A stretch of 64,000 nt of DNA from Chitinophaga sp. XS-30 (GTDB lineage: Bacteria; Bacteroidota; Bacteroidia; Chitinophagales; Chitinophagaceae). The translations under genes were made by a program, and so were the position numbers. Within the stretch, counting starts at the first letter, position 1, and each line of letters opens with the position of its first letter. This document shows, piece by piece, positions 36,469 to 45,830 of the stretch. The notes under the pieces are model-generated. The model was not told the DNA's origin. It saw only the letters and a list, made by a program, of their open reading frames with translations, and searched no databases. The stretch is taken from positions 3,842,032 to 3,906,031 of the forward strand of contig NZ_CP043006.1 in assembly GCF_008086345.1 (NCBI RefSeq). Direction: 5' to 3'.

Positions 36469-38412
36469 ATGATCAATATTACATTCCCGGATGGCGCAGT
36501 CAGGCAGTATGAACAAGGCGTATCAGCACTCGACATTGCAAAATCCATCAGCGAAGGATTAGCCCGCAAGGTTTTGGCGGCAAAAGTAAACGGACAGGTG
36601 GTAGATGCTTCCCGCCCCATTACAACGGACGGAACGTTGCAGCTATTGACGTGGACGGATGCTGACGGCAAGGCTACCATGTGGCACTCTTCGGCGCACC
36701 TGATGGCAGAAGCGCTCGAAGCACTGTACCCGGGAGTGAAATTCGGCTACGGCCCCTCGCTGGAGAACGGCGGGTTTTTCTATGATGTGGACCTGGACGG
36801 CCGCCAGATCTCCGACGAGGAGCTGCGGAAGCTGGAAGTGAAGATGGCCGAACTTGCCAAACAGAACAATGCATACCTTCGCCGGGAGATATCCAAGGCG
36901 GATGCCATTCAATATTTCACGGACAAGAAGGACCCGTATAAGCTGGACCTCCTGCAAAAACTGGAGGACGGCAGCATTACCTTCTACACCCAGGGCAATT
37001 TCACCGATCTCTGCCGCGGCCCGCATATTCCCAGCACAGGGTTCATTAAGGCAATCAGGCTGACCAATATTGCCGGGGCTTACTGGCTGGGGAACGAGAA
37101 CAACAAGATGCTGACCCGCATCTACGGTATCACTTTCCCCTCGCAGAAGGAACTGGACGAATACCTGACCCTGATCGAGGAAGCGAAAAAACGTGATCAC
37201 CGTAAACTGGGCAAGGAACTGGAACTTTTCGCCTTTTCCGAGAAAGTGGGGCTGGGCCTTCCGCTCTGGCTGCCCAAAGGCGCCATGCTGCGGGAACGCC
37301 TCCAGGCTTTTCTGCAGAAAGCACAGCTCGAAAGTGGCTATCTGCCCGTGATCACCCCGCACATCGGGAACAAGAACCTGTATATCACCTCAGGCCACTA
37401 CGAGAAATACGGGAAAGACAGCTTTCAGCCGATCCATACGCCGGAGGAAGGAGAGGAGTTCATGCTCAAGCCCATGAACTGCCCCCATCACTGCGAGATC
37501 TATAAAACATCGCCCAAATCGTATAAAGACCTGCCGGTGCGTTTCGCGGAATTCGGCACCGTGTACCGCTATGAGCAACACGGAGAGCTGCACGGCCTGA
37601 CCCGTGTGCGCGGCTTTACGCAGGACGATGCACACCTTTTCTGCCGGCCTGACCAGGTGAAGGAAGAATTCTGTAAAGTGATAGACCTGGTGCTGTATGT
37701 ATTCAACAGTCTCAGCTTTACGGATTTTACGGCACAGATTTCGCTGCGGGATCAGGAAGACCGCACGAAATATATCGGATCGGACGAGAACTGGAACCTG
37801 GCGGAACAGGCCATTATTGAATCAGCAGCGGAAAAAGGCCTGCGTACGGTCATCGAATATGGCGAAGCCGCCTTCTATGGCCCGAAACTTGACTTCATGG
37901 TGAAAGACGCGCTGGGCCGGAAGTGGCAACTGGGCACCATCCAGGTGGACTATAACCTGCCGGAGCGTTTCGAGCTGGAATATATCGGGGCCGATAACAA
38001 ACCGCACCGCCCGGTAATGATCCACCGTGCGCCATTCGGCTCTTTGGAAAGATTCATTGCCGTATTGATAGAGCATTGTGCAGGGAAATTCCCGTTGTGG
38101 CTGACCCCCACACAGGTAAAAATCCTGCCAATCAGTGACAAGTTCCTGCCATATTCAGAAAAAGTGGCAGAATTGCTAAAAAAAGCGGAAATTCGCGCTG
38201 AAATTGATGACAGAAGCGAAAAGATCGGAAAAAAGATCCGCGAGGCGGAAATGGCAAAAGTGCCTTATATGCTCGTAGTCGGAGAAAAAGAGGAAGCAGA
38301 CGGTAAAGTAGCCGTACGCAGGCAAGCGAAGGGAGACCTTGGCGCCATGAGTACGGACGAATTCATGAAACTGGTACAGGACGAAGTGGTCAACCGAAAA
38401 CCTTTTGAGTGA
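36469..38412 (+). CDS. thrS: Threonyl-tRNA synthetase
   Basis: Charges tRNA-Thr. 647 residues from the ATG at 36469, chosen over a TTG five codons earlier; a purine-rich AGAAAAGGA precedes it. Domains: TGS (1-62), editing domain with [12 protein letters not shown] and the [10 protein letters not shown] segment, and a class II core with motif 1 region [15 protein letters not shown]. Zinc-binding Cys sits in [13 protein letters not shown], motif 2 in [19 protein letters not shown], and motif 3 in [18 protein letters not shown], followed by an anticodon-binding domain ([17 protein letters not shown]). infC follows 105 bp downstream, the widespread bacterial order. Confidence 0.98.
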   Translation: MINITFPDGAVRQYEQGVSALDIAKSISEGLARKVLAAKVNGQVVDASRPITTDGTLQLLTWTDADGKATMWHSSAHLMAEALEALYPGVKFGYGPSLENGGFFYDVDLDGRQISDEELRKLEVKMAELAKQNNAYLRREISKADAIQYFTDKKDPYKLDLLQKLEDGSITFYTQGNFTDLCRGPHIPSTGFIKAIRLTNIAGAYWLGNENNKMLTRIYGITFPSQKELDEYLTLIEEAKKRDHRKLGKELELFAFSEKVGLGLPLWLPKGAMLRERLQAFLQKAQLESGYLPVITPHIGNKNLYITSGHYEKYGKDSFQPIHTPEEGEEFMLKPMNCPHHCEIYKTSPKSYKDLPVRFAEFGTVYRYEQHGELHGLTRVRGFTQDDAHLFCRPDQVKEEFCKVIDLVLYVFNSLSFTDFTAQISLRDQEDRTKYIGSDENWNLAEQAIIESAAEKGLRTVIEYGEAAFYGPKLDFMVKDALGRKWQLGTIQVDYNLPERFELEYIGADNKPHRPVMIHRAPFGSLERFIAVLIEHCAGKFPLWLTPTQVKILPISDKFLPYSEKVAELLKKAEIRAEIDDRSEKIGKKIREAEMAKVPYMLVVGEKEEADGKVAVRRQAKGDLGAMSTDEFMKLVQDEVVNRKPFE

Positions 38413-38517
38413 TCCGTTTGTTTCTATAAAGAATTTTAACCAGCAAGATGAAATTGCCGGAATAAAACACAGATCAGCGGCAAAGTCATCAAATTATTTT
38501 AACAATTTATCATTTTA

Positions 38518-39318
38518 ATGCAACAAGGACCAAGACCAAACTTTAACCGGGGTAGAAACCCTAATTTCAGAAGAGAACAGCAACAGGAGCATCGCACAAA
38601 CAGAATGATCCGCGTGCCGGAAGTCAGACTGGTTGGCGATAATGTGGAGCCAGGAGTGTACCGGACGGAGGAGGCTTTGCGCATGGCGGAAGATCTGGCT
38701 CTGGACCTGGTGGAAATATCCCCGAATGCAGCCCCCCCCGTATGCCGTATCATCGATTATAATAAATTCCTTTACGAAAAGAAGAAGAAAGAGAAGGAGA
38801 TGAAAGCCAACGCTCACAAGAGCGAGGTAAAGGAGATCCGTTTTACACCGAATACGGATGATCACGATTTTGATTTCAAAGCCAAGCATGCCGAGAAATT
38901 CCTGAAGGAAGGCAACAAGGTAAAAACATATGTGCAGTTCAAGGGCCGTGCTATCATGTTCAAGGAACGTGGTGAGCTGATACTCCTGAAATTTGCGGAA
39001 CGCCTCTCTGAAGTAGGCGCCCTGGAAGGGATGCCCACCATGGAAGGCAAACGGATGATCGCCATTTTTGCGCCGAAATCGGCCAAGAAGAAACCCGCGA
39101 AAGAGCCTAAAGAGCCAAGAGATCCTGCCGCAGCAGGAGCAGCTGACCAGGCGCCGCGTGAACCGCGTGAGCCACGTGAACCACGTCCGCAGCCACCTGC
39201 AGGCGCACCGCCTGTACGCCGGCCCATTGAGATCAAATATGCCAACAGGCCCCCGGCCGCTCCCGCAACGCAGGATAAACCGGCAGACAAACCCGCTGAT
39301 AATAATAGCGGCAACTAA
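38518..39318 (+). CDS. infC: Translation initiation factor IF-3 with long C-terminal tail
   Basis: Binds the 30S subunit and checks initiator tRNA and start codon. 266 residues starting at an ordinary ATG; in many bacteria infC uses a rare AUU start for autoregulation, not seen here. The N-terminal domain has [20 protein letters not shown], the linker is [20 protein letters not shown], and the C-terminal domain has [20 protein letters not shown]. Beyond about residue 185 is an ~80-residue Pro/Ala/Glu/Arg-rich low-complexity tail ([13 protein letters not shown]), making it longer than the usual ~180-200. A terminator follows and the usual rpmI and rplT are absent. Confidence 0.97.
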   Translation: MQQGPRPNFNRGRNPNFRREQQQEHRTNRMIRVPEVRLVGDNVEPGVYRTEEALRMAEDLALDLVEISPNAAPPVCRIIDYNKFLYEKKKKEKEMKANAHKSEVKEIRFTPNTDDHDFDFKAKHAEKFLKEGNKVKTYVQFKGRAIMFKERGELILLKFAERLSEVGALEGMPTMEGKRMIAIFAPKSAKKKPAKEPKEPRDPAAAGAADQAPREPREPREPRPQPPAGAPPVRRPIEIKYANRPPAAPATQDKPADKPADNNSGN

Positions 39319-39341
39319 GCGTAGTATAATTTTACGGATAC

Positions 39342-39372
39342 AAGCCCGGGGTGAATGCTCCGGGCTTTTTGA
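39342..39372 (+). terminator. Intrinsic terminator after infC
   Basis: AAGCCCGG (39342-39349) pairs with CCGGGCTT (39360-39367), followed by a short T run. The rest of 39373-39512 shows nothing recognisable. Confidence 0.8.
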
Positions 39373-39512
39373 TGCAGGTATGCTGCATTGGAGACACGCC
39401 GCGTCACCTGCTGCTTTCGGGATTAACGCCCCTCAATATCTTATCCGGCACCGACGTAGTCAACGCCGTTCAGCATCTCATCGTGCCAAGCTCCCGCCTC
39501 CTCCGGTAATTA

Positions 39513-40040
39513 TCACCCCTTGATCTTCCCCAACTCCTTCAGCGTTCTTTTCCCACGGCTGATAAACCCCGCCGTTGCACCTTCCCGCAGCTGATCCTCG
39601 ATCAGCAGTACGATCTCCTGTTTAATATCCGGATATTGCTTCGCCAGCCGGGCCAGCACGGTCATGGAGAAAGCCCGCACGGCCACCGTTTCCGCCGGGT
39701 CTTCCAGGAAACGGAAACAGTAGTTCATCACCGGTCCCTGAAGGTCCTCCGGAATATCCATATGCTGCAGCACGCGCACAACATTTCGTTTAACCGCCAC
39801 CGGTATATTGTCATCGCCCATACGGTCAACCATAGCCGGCAAATGCGGTTTCAACAATAAAGGATGCGCTTCCGCCACAAGGCTCATGATCCACGCGGCA
39901 CGCTGCACCACCCGGTATTCATCAAAAAGAAAAAGCTGCACCAGCTGATCAAGCCGCGCGGGATTATTGCCTATCCAGCGGGCAATGGACAGGGAGTGGG
40001 CTTTGGAATGTTCTTTCAGTATTTCTTCTCGCAGTTGCAT
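39513..40040 (-). CDS. HEAT-repeat-like helical protein
   Basis: 175 residues from the ATG at 40040; in-frame codons upstream to 40127 lie in the intergenic region. It is all-helical with repeat-like pairs such as LFLFDEYRVVQRAAWIMSLV, VKRNVVRVLQHMDIPEDLQG and AVRAFSMTVLARLAKQYPDI, as in HEAT or DNA-alkylation-repair-like repeats. It probably serves as a protein-binding scaffold; no enzymatic motif. It is divergent from the CDF transporter gene. Confidence 0.78.
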   Translation of the reverse strand: MQLREEILKEHSKAHSLSIARWIGNNPARLDQLVQLFLFDEYRVVQRAAWIMSLVAEAHPLLLKPHLPAMVDRMGDDNIPVAVKRNVVRVLQHMDIPEDLQGPVMNYCFRFLEDPAETVAVRAFSMTVLARLAKQYPDIKQEIVLLIEDQLREGATAGFISRGKRTLKELGKIKG

Positions 40041-40133
40041 AGCAGTGATTCCTAAATTACAGCATTGACCGGTTATAAAAAAATCACCGTTTTTCTGTGA
40101 CTTTCCTTTTTCTTTGTCTAAAATCACGCGCTT

Positions 40134-41114
40134 TTGGTTAGAAAGGAATTCCGGATCATCCTGCTTTCACTTGGTATCAGCCTTTTGCTTACCGCCGCCA
40201 AGTTCACCGCTTACTTTGTAACGAACTCCGTAGCCATACTTTCAGATGCACTGGAGTCCATCATCAACGTAGTGGCGGGAGGGTTTGCGTGCTACAGCAT
40301 CTACCTTTCCGGTAAACCCAAAGATGCCAACCACCCTTACGGCCACGGCAAAGTGGAATTCTTTTCCATCGGTTTTGAAGGGGCCATGATATTCATTGCC
40401 GGTTGCCTCATCCTGTTCAAGGCGGTACAGTATTTTATTCACCAGCCCGCGCTGGAGGAAGTGGATCAGGGCATCTGGATAACCGTTGCCACGTCCGCGG
40501 CCAATTTCCTGCTCGGGCTCTACCTCGTCCGTTCCGGAAAGAAACTGCCGTCCATTACCATCACCGGCAACGGCCAGCATATTCTGACGGATGCCTATAC
40601 GTCGGTCGGCCTGATCGTGGCGCTGGTGCTGATCCGGCTGACGGGGAAAACCTGGATAGATCCGGCCGCGTCCGTGATCATGGGAATATTGATATTGCGG
40701 AAAGGCTATCAGCTGATGCGGCAATCCATTTCCGGTCTTATGGATGAAACGGACATGCAGGTGATGGACCGGGTGATAGGGATACTGAACGAGCACCGCC
40801 ATCCCGCCTGGATCGATGTGCATAACATGCGGGTACAGCAGTATGGGATCGACTATCATATCGATTGCCATGTGACCATGCCTTATTACCTGGAACTCAG
40901 CCGGGCGCATGAAGAAATGAAGGAACTGGAGCAACTGGTAGACCGCGAGCTGAAGGGGCATGAAGTGGAATTTTTCATTCATATAGACCCCTGCATTCCC
41001 GAAAGCTGCCAGCACTGCCAGTTATCAGCATGTCCGGTGAGAAGTTATCCATTCCGGCAGCGCATCAGCTGGTCAAGAGAAAATGTGCTGCCCAACCGGA
41101 AACATACCGATTAG
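40134..41114 (+). CDS. Cation diffusion facilitator (CDF) metal transporter
   Basis: 326 residues from a TTG start at 40134; no ATG is available before the first helix. Six membrane helices span about 8-215. CDF metal-site features: SDALES in helix 2, the loop HPYGHGKVEF, and HILTDAYTSVG in helix 5, where the His-x-x-x-Asp pair suggests zinc-type selectivity. The cytosolic C-terminal domain has VHNMRVQQYGIDYHIDCHV and a histidine/cysteine-rich end (PESCQHCQLSACP) that may bind metal. A two-component system follows after 24 bp, so metal-responsive control is plausible. Confidence 0.94.
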   Translation: MVRKEFRIILLSLGISLLLTAAKFTAYFVTNSVAILSDALESIINVVAGGFACYSIYLSGKPKDANHPYGHGKVEFFSIGFEGAMIFIAGCLILFKAVQYFIHQPALEEVDQGIWITVATSAANFLLGLYLVRSGKKLPSITITGNGQHILTDAYTSVGLIVALVLIRLTGKTWIDPAASVIMGILILRKGYQLMRQSISGLMDETDMQVMDRVIGILNEHRHPAWIDVHNMRVQQYGIDYHIDCHVTMPYYLELSRAHEEMKELEQLVDRELKGHEVEFFIHIDPCIPESCQHCQLSACPVRSYPFRQRISWSRENVLPNRKHTD

Positions 41115-41138
41115 GGATCAAATACTAAATCTACATCC

Positions 41139-41825
41139 GTGCAAAGGATATTGATCGTTGAAGACGAAATGAAAGTGGCCAATGCCGTTAAAATGGGACT
41201 GGAAGAGAACGGCTTTTCCGTAGCGCTGGCGTATGACGGGCGCAGGGGAAAGGAACTGGCCGCTTCCGGGGACTACGACCTCGTGATACTTGATCTTAAC
41301 CTCCCCGGCCACACCGGGTACGAGATATGTGAAGTGATCCGGCAAAGGAATGCACGGGTGCCGGTGATCATGCTTACCGCCCGGGTGGGTATGGACGACA
41401 AAATGCGGGCCTTCGAACTGGGAGCAGACGATTACCTCGTTAAACCTTTCGATTTCCGGGAACTGCTGGCCCGCATCCGGGTGTTCCTCAAGCGCGCCGG
41501 AGCGGAAACCATCCCTGACAACCGTTACAGGATCATGATTGCGGACCTGGAGATCAACCGGGAGCGAAAGGAAGTGCTGCGCAGCGGAAAAAAGATACCC
41601 CTTACGGCCAAAGAATATCAACTGCTGGAACTGCTCGCCCTGCACAGCGGCAAGGTGATCTCCAAGGCGGTTATCGCGGAGAAAGTATGGAATATCGATT
41701 TCGATACCGGTACCAATGTGATCGAAGTGTACATGAATTTCCTCCGTAAAAAGATCGACAAGGATTTTGACCATAAGCTGCTGCATACCAAAACCGGTAT
41801 GGGATATTACCTGTCTGGGGAATGA
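41139..41825 (+). CDS. OmpR-family response regulator
   Basis: 228 residues from a GTG at 41139. The receiver domain has EDE at 8-10, phospho-acceptor Asp in LVILDLNLPGHTGYE, Thr in IMLTARVG, and Lys in DYLVKPFDF. The winged-helix output domain contains LTAKEYQLLELLALHSGKVI and ending TKTGMGYYL. It overlaps the kinase gene by ATGA, and lies 24 bp after the CDF transporter, so all three may form one operon. Confidence 0.96.
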   Translation: MQRILIVEDEMKVANAVKMGLEENGFSVALAYDGRRGKELAASGDYDLVILDLNLPGHTGYEICEVIRQRNARVPVIMLTARVGMDDKMRAFELGADDYLVKPFDFRELLARIRVFLKRAGAETIPDNRYRIMIADLEINRERKEVLRSGKKIPLTAKEYQLLELLALHSGKVISKAVIAEKVWNIDFDTGTNVIEVYMNFLRKKIDKDFDHKLLHTKTGMGYYLSGE

Positions 41826-43192
41826 AGATCAAATATAAAATAGCGCTCTATTATACTTTGTCCGCCGCTTTCCTGCTCGTGGCCTTTGCGGTGCTGGCCT
41901 ACTATTTCTCCGGCCGGACGCGGCATGAGGAATATCTCGGCCGGCTGGAATACCGAGCCATGTCCATCGGCGCCGTGATCATTGAAAATGATGAGGTGCA
42001 GATAGGGCTGCTGCGGAAACTGGACAAGACCACCTTTCAGGACCTGTATGAAGAAACCATACAGGTGTATGACGACCATTACAACCTTTTGTATTCCAAT
42101 ATGAAGGATGCCGCGCTCCATGCCCCGCGGGCGCTGCTGGAACGCATCAAAACCAGCAAACGTTATGTGCGCCGGGATGATAGCGGGGAAACGGCGGGTG
42201 TGTATTACACGGAGGATAATATGTCCGTGCTGGTGATCGTATCATCTTTTGATAAATACGGCTTCCAGAATCTCCGCAATCTGCAGCGTATTCTTGTTAT
42301 AGAGTTGCTGGTGGCGGTAGTGCTGCTGGTGGTCATCGGTTATTTTTTCGCCAGAAAGATGGTGGAGCCGGTGGAGCGCCTCGTGGAGCAGGCGGACAAG
42401 ATCAATGCGAGCAATCTGCAGGATGAGCGGGTAGCCATAAAAGGGAAAGATGAGATCGCGCAGTTGGGCGCAAACTTCAATACGATGCTGCAGCGCCTCA
42501 GCCATTCTTTCGATCAGCAGAAGAGCTTCGTCGGCAATGCGTCCCATGAGCTGCGAACGCCTCTGGCGGCTATTATCAGCCAGCTGCAGGTAACGCTGGC
42601 CAAACGCAGGAGCGGAGAGGAGTACGAAGCAGTACTGCAATCCGTACTGGAAGATGCCGAAGGGCTGTCTGAATTAACGAACGGCCTGCTGCAACTGGCG
42701 CAACCGGATATGAACAGCCGTGAGCTTACCTTCTCCCCGATACGGGTGGATGAAATGCTGCTGGAGGCCGGCGACTTCATCCGGCTGAAACGCAAGACCG
42801 GCAGTAAAGTGGATATTCAGTTCGTCAGGGAACCTGAGCAGGATACCAGCATTATCTGTCAAGGTAATGAAAGCCTGCTGAAAGTATTATTCATCAACCT
42901 GGTGGACAATGCCTGCAAATTTTCCGAAGACAACGCCGCGCAGGTGAGCATCGATTTCGACAGCCGGCATATACTGGTACATATTCGCAATAACGGCCCA
43001 GCCATTCCGGAAGATGAACTGAACAGGATATTCGAGCCATTTTACCGGGGCCGGAACAGTCGACACCAGCGCGGGCATGGCCTGGGTCTGTCGATCTGCA
43101 GAAAGATCGTGCAATGGCATGGCGGGGAGTTGCGGGTACAGGCTACCGGGGTGGCCGGAACCATTTTCACGGTGCAACTGCCGCATGTTTGA
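41822..43192 (+). CDS. Membrane sensor histidine kinase (HAMP, HisKA, HATPase)
   Basis: 456 residues. First helix about 8-27, an extracytoplasmic sensor region of ~130 residues without a named domain, and a second helix near ILVIELLVAVVLLVVIGYFF. A HAMP segment follows (EPVERLVEQADKINASNLQ). The phospho-acceptor His lies in FVGNASHELRTPLAAIISQL, the N-box in INLVDNACKFSE, and the G-boxes end with HGLGLSICRKIVQWHGG. Partner of the preceding OmpR-family regulator through ATGA overlap. Periplasmic metal or envelope stress is a reasonable guess only from the CDF neighbour. Confidence 0.96.
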   Translation: MKIKYKIALYYTLSAAFLLVAFAVLAYYFSGRTRHEEYLGRLEYRAMSIGAVIIENDEVQIGLLRKLDKTTFQDLYEETIQVYDDHYNLLYSNMKDAALHAPRALLERIKTSKRYVRRDDSGETAGVYYTEDNMSVLVIVSSFDKYGFQNLRNLQRILVIELLVAVVLLVVIGYFFARKMVEPVERLVEQADKINASNLQDERVAIKGKDEIAQLGANFNTMLQRLSHSFDQQKSFVGNASHELRTPLAAIISQLQVTLAKRRSGEEYEAVLQSVLEDAEGLSELTNGLLQLAQPDMNSRELTFSPIRVDEMLLEAGDFIRLKRKTGSKVDIQFVREPEQDTSIICQGNESLLKVLFINLVDNACKFSEDNAAQVSIDFDSRHILVHIRNNGPAIPEDELNRIFEPFYRGRNSRHQRGHGLGLSICRKIVQWHGGELRVQATGVAGTIFTVQLPHV

Positions 43193-43206
43193 GCCGGTAC
43201 CGGAAA

Positions 43207-45609
43207 TTAATCCGCTTTCAGGCTTTTTACGGGATTTGTCATGGCCGCTTTTACCGCCTGAAAGCTGACCGTGACCAGCGCAACCGCCATTGATGCGATG
43301 CCCCCGGCCAGGAAAACACCCCAGCCAATGTCGATCCGGTACACGTAATGTTGCAGCCATTGCCGCATGAAATACCATACCAGGGGAGTAGCCAGCACGA
43401 AAGCGATGCCGATGAGCACCATGAACTCCTTTGAAAAGAGCAGCACGATATTGGATGCGGTGGCGCCAAGCACTTTTCGTACACCCACTTCCCGCAAACG
43501 CTGTACGGCCATGAAAGATGCCAGCCCGTACAGGCCCAGGCAGCTAAGGAAAATGGCTATACCTGCAAATATCTTGTAGAGTTGCGCCAGCTGCTGTTCT
43601 TCCTTGTAAAAGCTGCTGATCTTATCGTCCAGGAACTGGTATTCGAATATCTGCTCCGGAAAATTTTCTGTCCATAATTTCTCTATCGCCTTTATGGAAG
43701 CCTGCAGGTCGCTGCCGGAGAGCCTTACGCCTGCCGAGTTCAGCCGCTGCCTGACATTGCACATGAACACCGGCCCGATGGCATCTTTCAGCGGTCCGGT
43801 ATGGAAATCCCTTACCACACCCACCACCGGCCCCTTGGCAAAACCATTCCAGACATCGATCTCTTTATAAAGGATGTCCTCCGGCCTGGCGAGACCGAGT
43901 TTCTTCACGAGCGTTTCGTTGACAATGAATTCCCGGACGGAATCCGTCCGGGTAAGGCTTCTGCCCGCCAGCAGCTGCAGCCCGTAGGTATCTACGAAAT
44001 CCGCATCTACCCATTTGGAGATGGCGGCGAAATCGGTATGTTTTTCCGCATGGTCGAAATTGAACGGGGTCCACCAGCTACCCGCTTCGGAGGGGGTGGA
44101 ATTGGAGAAGCTCACCTGTTCCACCCCTTTGATCATCTTCAGCTGGTCGCGCAGGTAGCCTATCTTGCTGTTGCCGGCGCTGTCGTTGCGGAACGGGACG
44201 TTCACCATGGCATTGGGAGAAAAGCCCAGGGGTTGGTTCCTGAAGTAATTGAGCTGTTGAAGAATGATGAGTGTGCCGATGATGAGCGCCTGCGCAATGA
44301 TGAACTGGAACACCACCAATCCGCGGCGCAGGGAAATACCTGCCTTGCTGCGGGATGCCGCTACCTTGCTTTTTAATGCGTTGACCGGATTGAAACCGGC
44401 TAATACCATGGAAGGATAGCCTCCCGCCAGAAAAGTGACCATCACCAAAATGGCTGCCAGTAAAAGGAACACCGGGATATTCAGCAGCATTTGGGGGTGC
44501 AGCGGAAGTTCCATGACAAGGCCGATGAACCGGAGGATGAATGAGGCGATGGTTACCGCAAGCAACAGCGATGTAAATACGAGTATGCATGTTTCCGTCA
44601 GGAACTGCAGTTGCAATTGCCACCGCCTGCTGCCCAGTACCTTGCGTACGCCGATCTCCCTTGCCCTGTTCACCGCCTGTGCGGTGGACAGGTTGATGAA
44701 ATTCATACAGGCAATGAGCAGAATGAATACCGCGATCAGCCACAGCGCCCGGATGCGCTCAACGGATACTACCCGCCCCATAAAATTGCTGGTGGCGGTA
44801 TCTGTATGCACCCGGGCAAGCGGTTGCAGCTTGTGCGTACTTTCATTGTCGGCCGCTTTGTATTTCTTCGAGAAGGATACGAGCCGCCGGTCGATCTGTG
44901 CCGCGGTCTGGCCGGGACGAAGCAGCACATAACAATGATGGATATCGTCCAGGCTCACCCAATCCTTTGACTGTCCGAACTTTGGATGGCTGTAAGGTAC
45001 GACCACCTGCAGCTGGAACTCCGAATTCGATGGCGGATCATCCAGCACGCCGGTGACCGTAAGGGAAAACAACTGGTCCAGCCGCAGGGTTTTCCCCATG
45101 GCCTTTCTCCAGTCCCCGAAATACTTTTCGGCTACCGAACGGCTGAGCACTATGGAATTGGGGTCATTCAGGGCTGTGGATTTATCGCCTGCAAGCCAGG
45201 TAAAATCAAATATCCGGAAGAAAGATGGCTCCAGGAAGAATATACGCGGCTTGAATTTTTTGTAAGTATTCCCCTTGCTGTCAGCTACCGAAACAAGCCT
45301 TTCCCCGAAAGATGCTACTCCTGATATCTCTTCCATATCCGGAAAATCATTGTGGAGCGCAGTTGGCAGGGGGAAAGGCACTGCTTCTGTATAGGAGTAG
45401 TCTCCGCCAGGCTTGTTGCTGACGGTTAGCACCCGGAAAATGCGGTCCTTCTTTGCGTGAAAACCATCAAAGCTTTTTTCGTACCGGATGATCACGAAGA
45501 TCACGAGGCAAACGGCGATACCCAGCGTAAGGCCGGTAATATTGATGATGGAATAACGTTTGTTGCGCCAGAGGCTTCGGGATGCGGTTTTCAGATAATT
45601 GCTGAACAT
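43207..45609 (-). CDS. MacB/FtsX-type ABC transporter permease
   Basis: 800 residues from the ATG at 45609 (MFSNYLKTASRSLWRNKRYS, the usual opening for this Bacteroidota family); in-frame codons to 45726 are intergenic. Order: N-terminal helix, periplasmic MacB-like domain, FtsX block of three helices (IRALWLIAVFILLIACMNFI, then NRAREIGVRKVLGSRRWQL), a second periplasmic domain, and a second FtsX block with RLREVGVRKVLGATASNIV. It may export lipids or peptides or sense envelope stress. The ATPase is not adjacent. A perfect palindrome lies 115 bp upstream. Confidence 0.93.
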   Translation of the reverse strand: MFSNYLKTASRSLWRNKRYSIINITGLTLGIAVCLVIFVIIRYEKSFDGFHAKKDRIFRVLTVSNKPGGDYSYTEAVPFPLPTALHNDFPDMEEISGVASFGERLVSVADSKGNTYKKFKPRIFFLEPSFFRIFDFTWLAGDKSTALNDPNSIVLSRSVAEKYFGDWRKAMGKTLRLDQLFSLTVTGVLDDPPSNSEFQLQVVVPYSHPKFGQSKDWVSLDDIHHCYVLLRPGQTAAQIDRRLVSFSKKYKAADNESTHKLQPLARVHTDTATSNFMGRVVSVERIRALWLIAVFILLIACMNFINLSTAQAVNRAREIGVRKVLGSRRWQLQLQFLTETCILVFTSLLLAVTIASFILRFIGLVMELPLHPQMLLNIPVFLLLAAILVMVTFLAGGYPSMVLAGFNPVNALKSKVAASRSKAGISLRRGLVVFQFIIAQALIIGTLIILQQLNYFRNQPLGFSPNAMVNVPFRNDSAGNSKIGYLRDQLKMIKGVEQVSFSNSTPSEAGSWWTPFNFDHAEKHTDFAAISKWVDADFVDTYGLQLLAGRSLTRTDSVREFIVNETLVKKLGLARPEDILYKEIDVWNGFAKGPVVGVVRDFHTGPLKDAIGPVFMCNVRQRLNSAGVRLSGSDLQASIKAIEKLWTENFPEQIFEYQFLDDKISSFYKEEQQLAQLYKIFAGIAIFLSCLGLYGLASFMAVQRLREVGVRKVLGATASNIVLLFSKEFMVLIGIAFVLATPLVWYFMRQWLQHYVYRIDIGWGVFLAGGIASMAVALVTVSFQAVKAAMTNPVKSLKAD

Positions 45610-45723
45610 AGCGGAACTGATTTTGACGGCATGCCGCAAAAACAATACAGGAAAATCAATCCATTCATTTTTAATGCATTGTAAAAATGAAGTAACGGAA
45701 AATTGTCCGATTTTGGTAATTAC

Positions 45724-45743
45724 CATGTCCGGAACCGGACATG
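45724..45743. promoter_or_regulatory. Perfect inverted repeat, candidate operator
   Basis: CATGTCCGG and CCGGACATG flank a two-base AA centre. It lies 115 bp upstream of the permease start on the reverse strand. The near-perfect 20-bp symmetry fits a dimeric repressor or activator site. No matching copy was noticed elsewhere in the window. Confidence 0.45.
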
Positions 45744-45759
45744 ACGGCGGTGGTCATGT

Positions 45760-45789
45760 AAATAGCCGGGCGTTCAGGCCCGGCTATTT
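45760..45789. terminator. Terminator hairpin after the serine hydrolase gene
   Basis: AAATAGCCGGG (45760-45770) pairs perfectly with CCCGGCTATTT (45779-45789) around an eight-base loop. It lies 42 bases beyond the reverse-strand stop at 45831. Confidence 0.7.
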
Positions 45790-45830
45790 GTGTTGGATGG
45801 ATCTATCTATGGGTTTCAAGGCTTTCAGCG

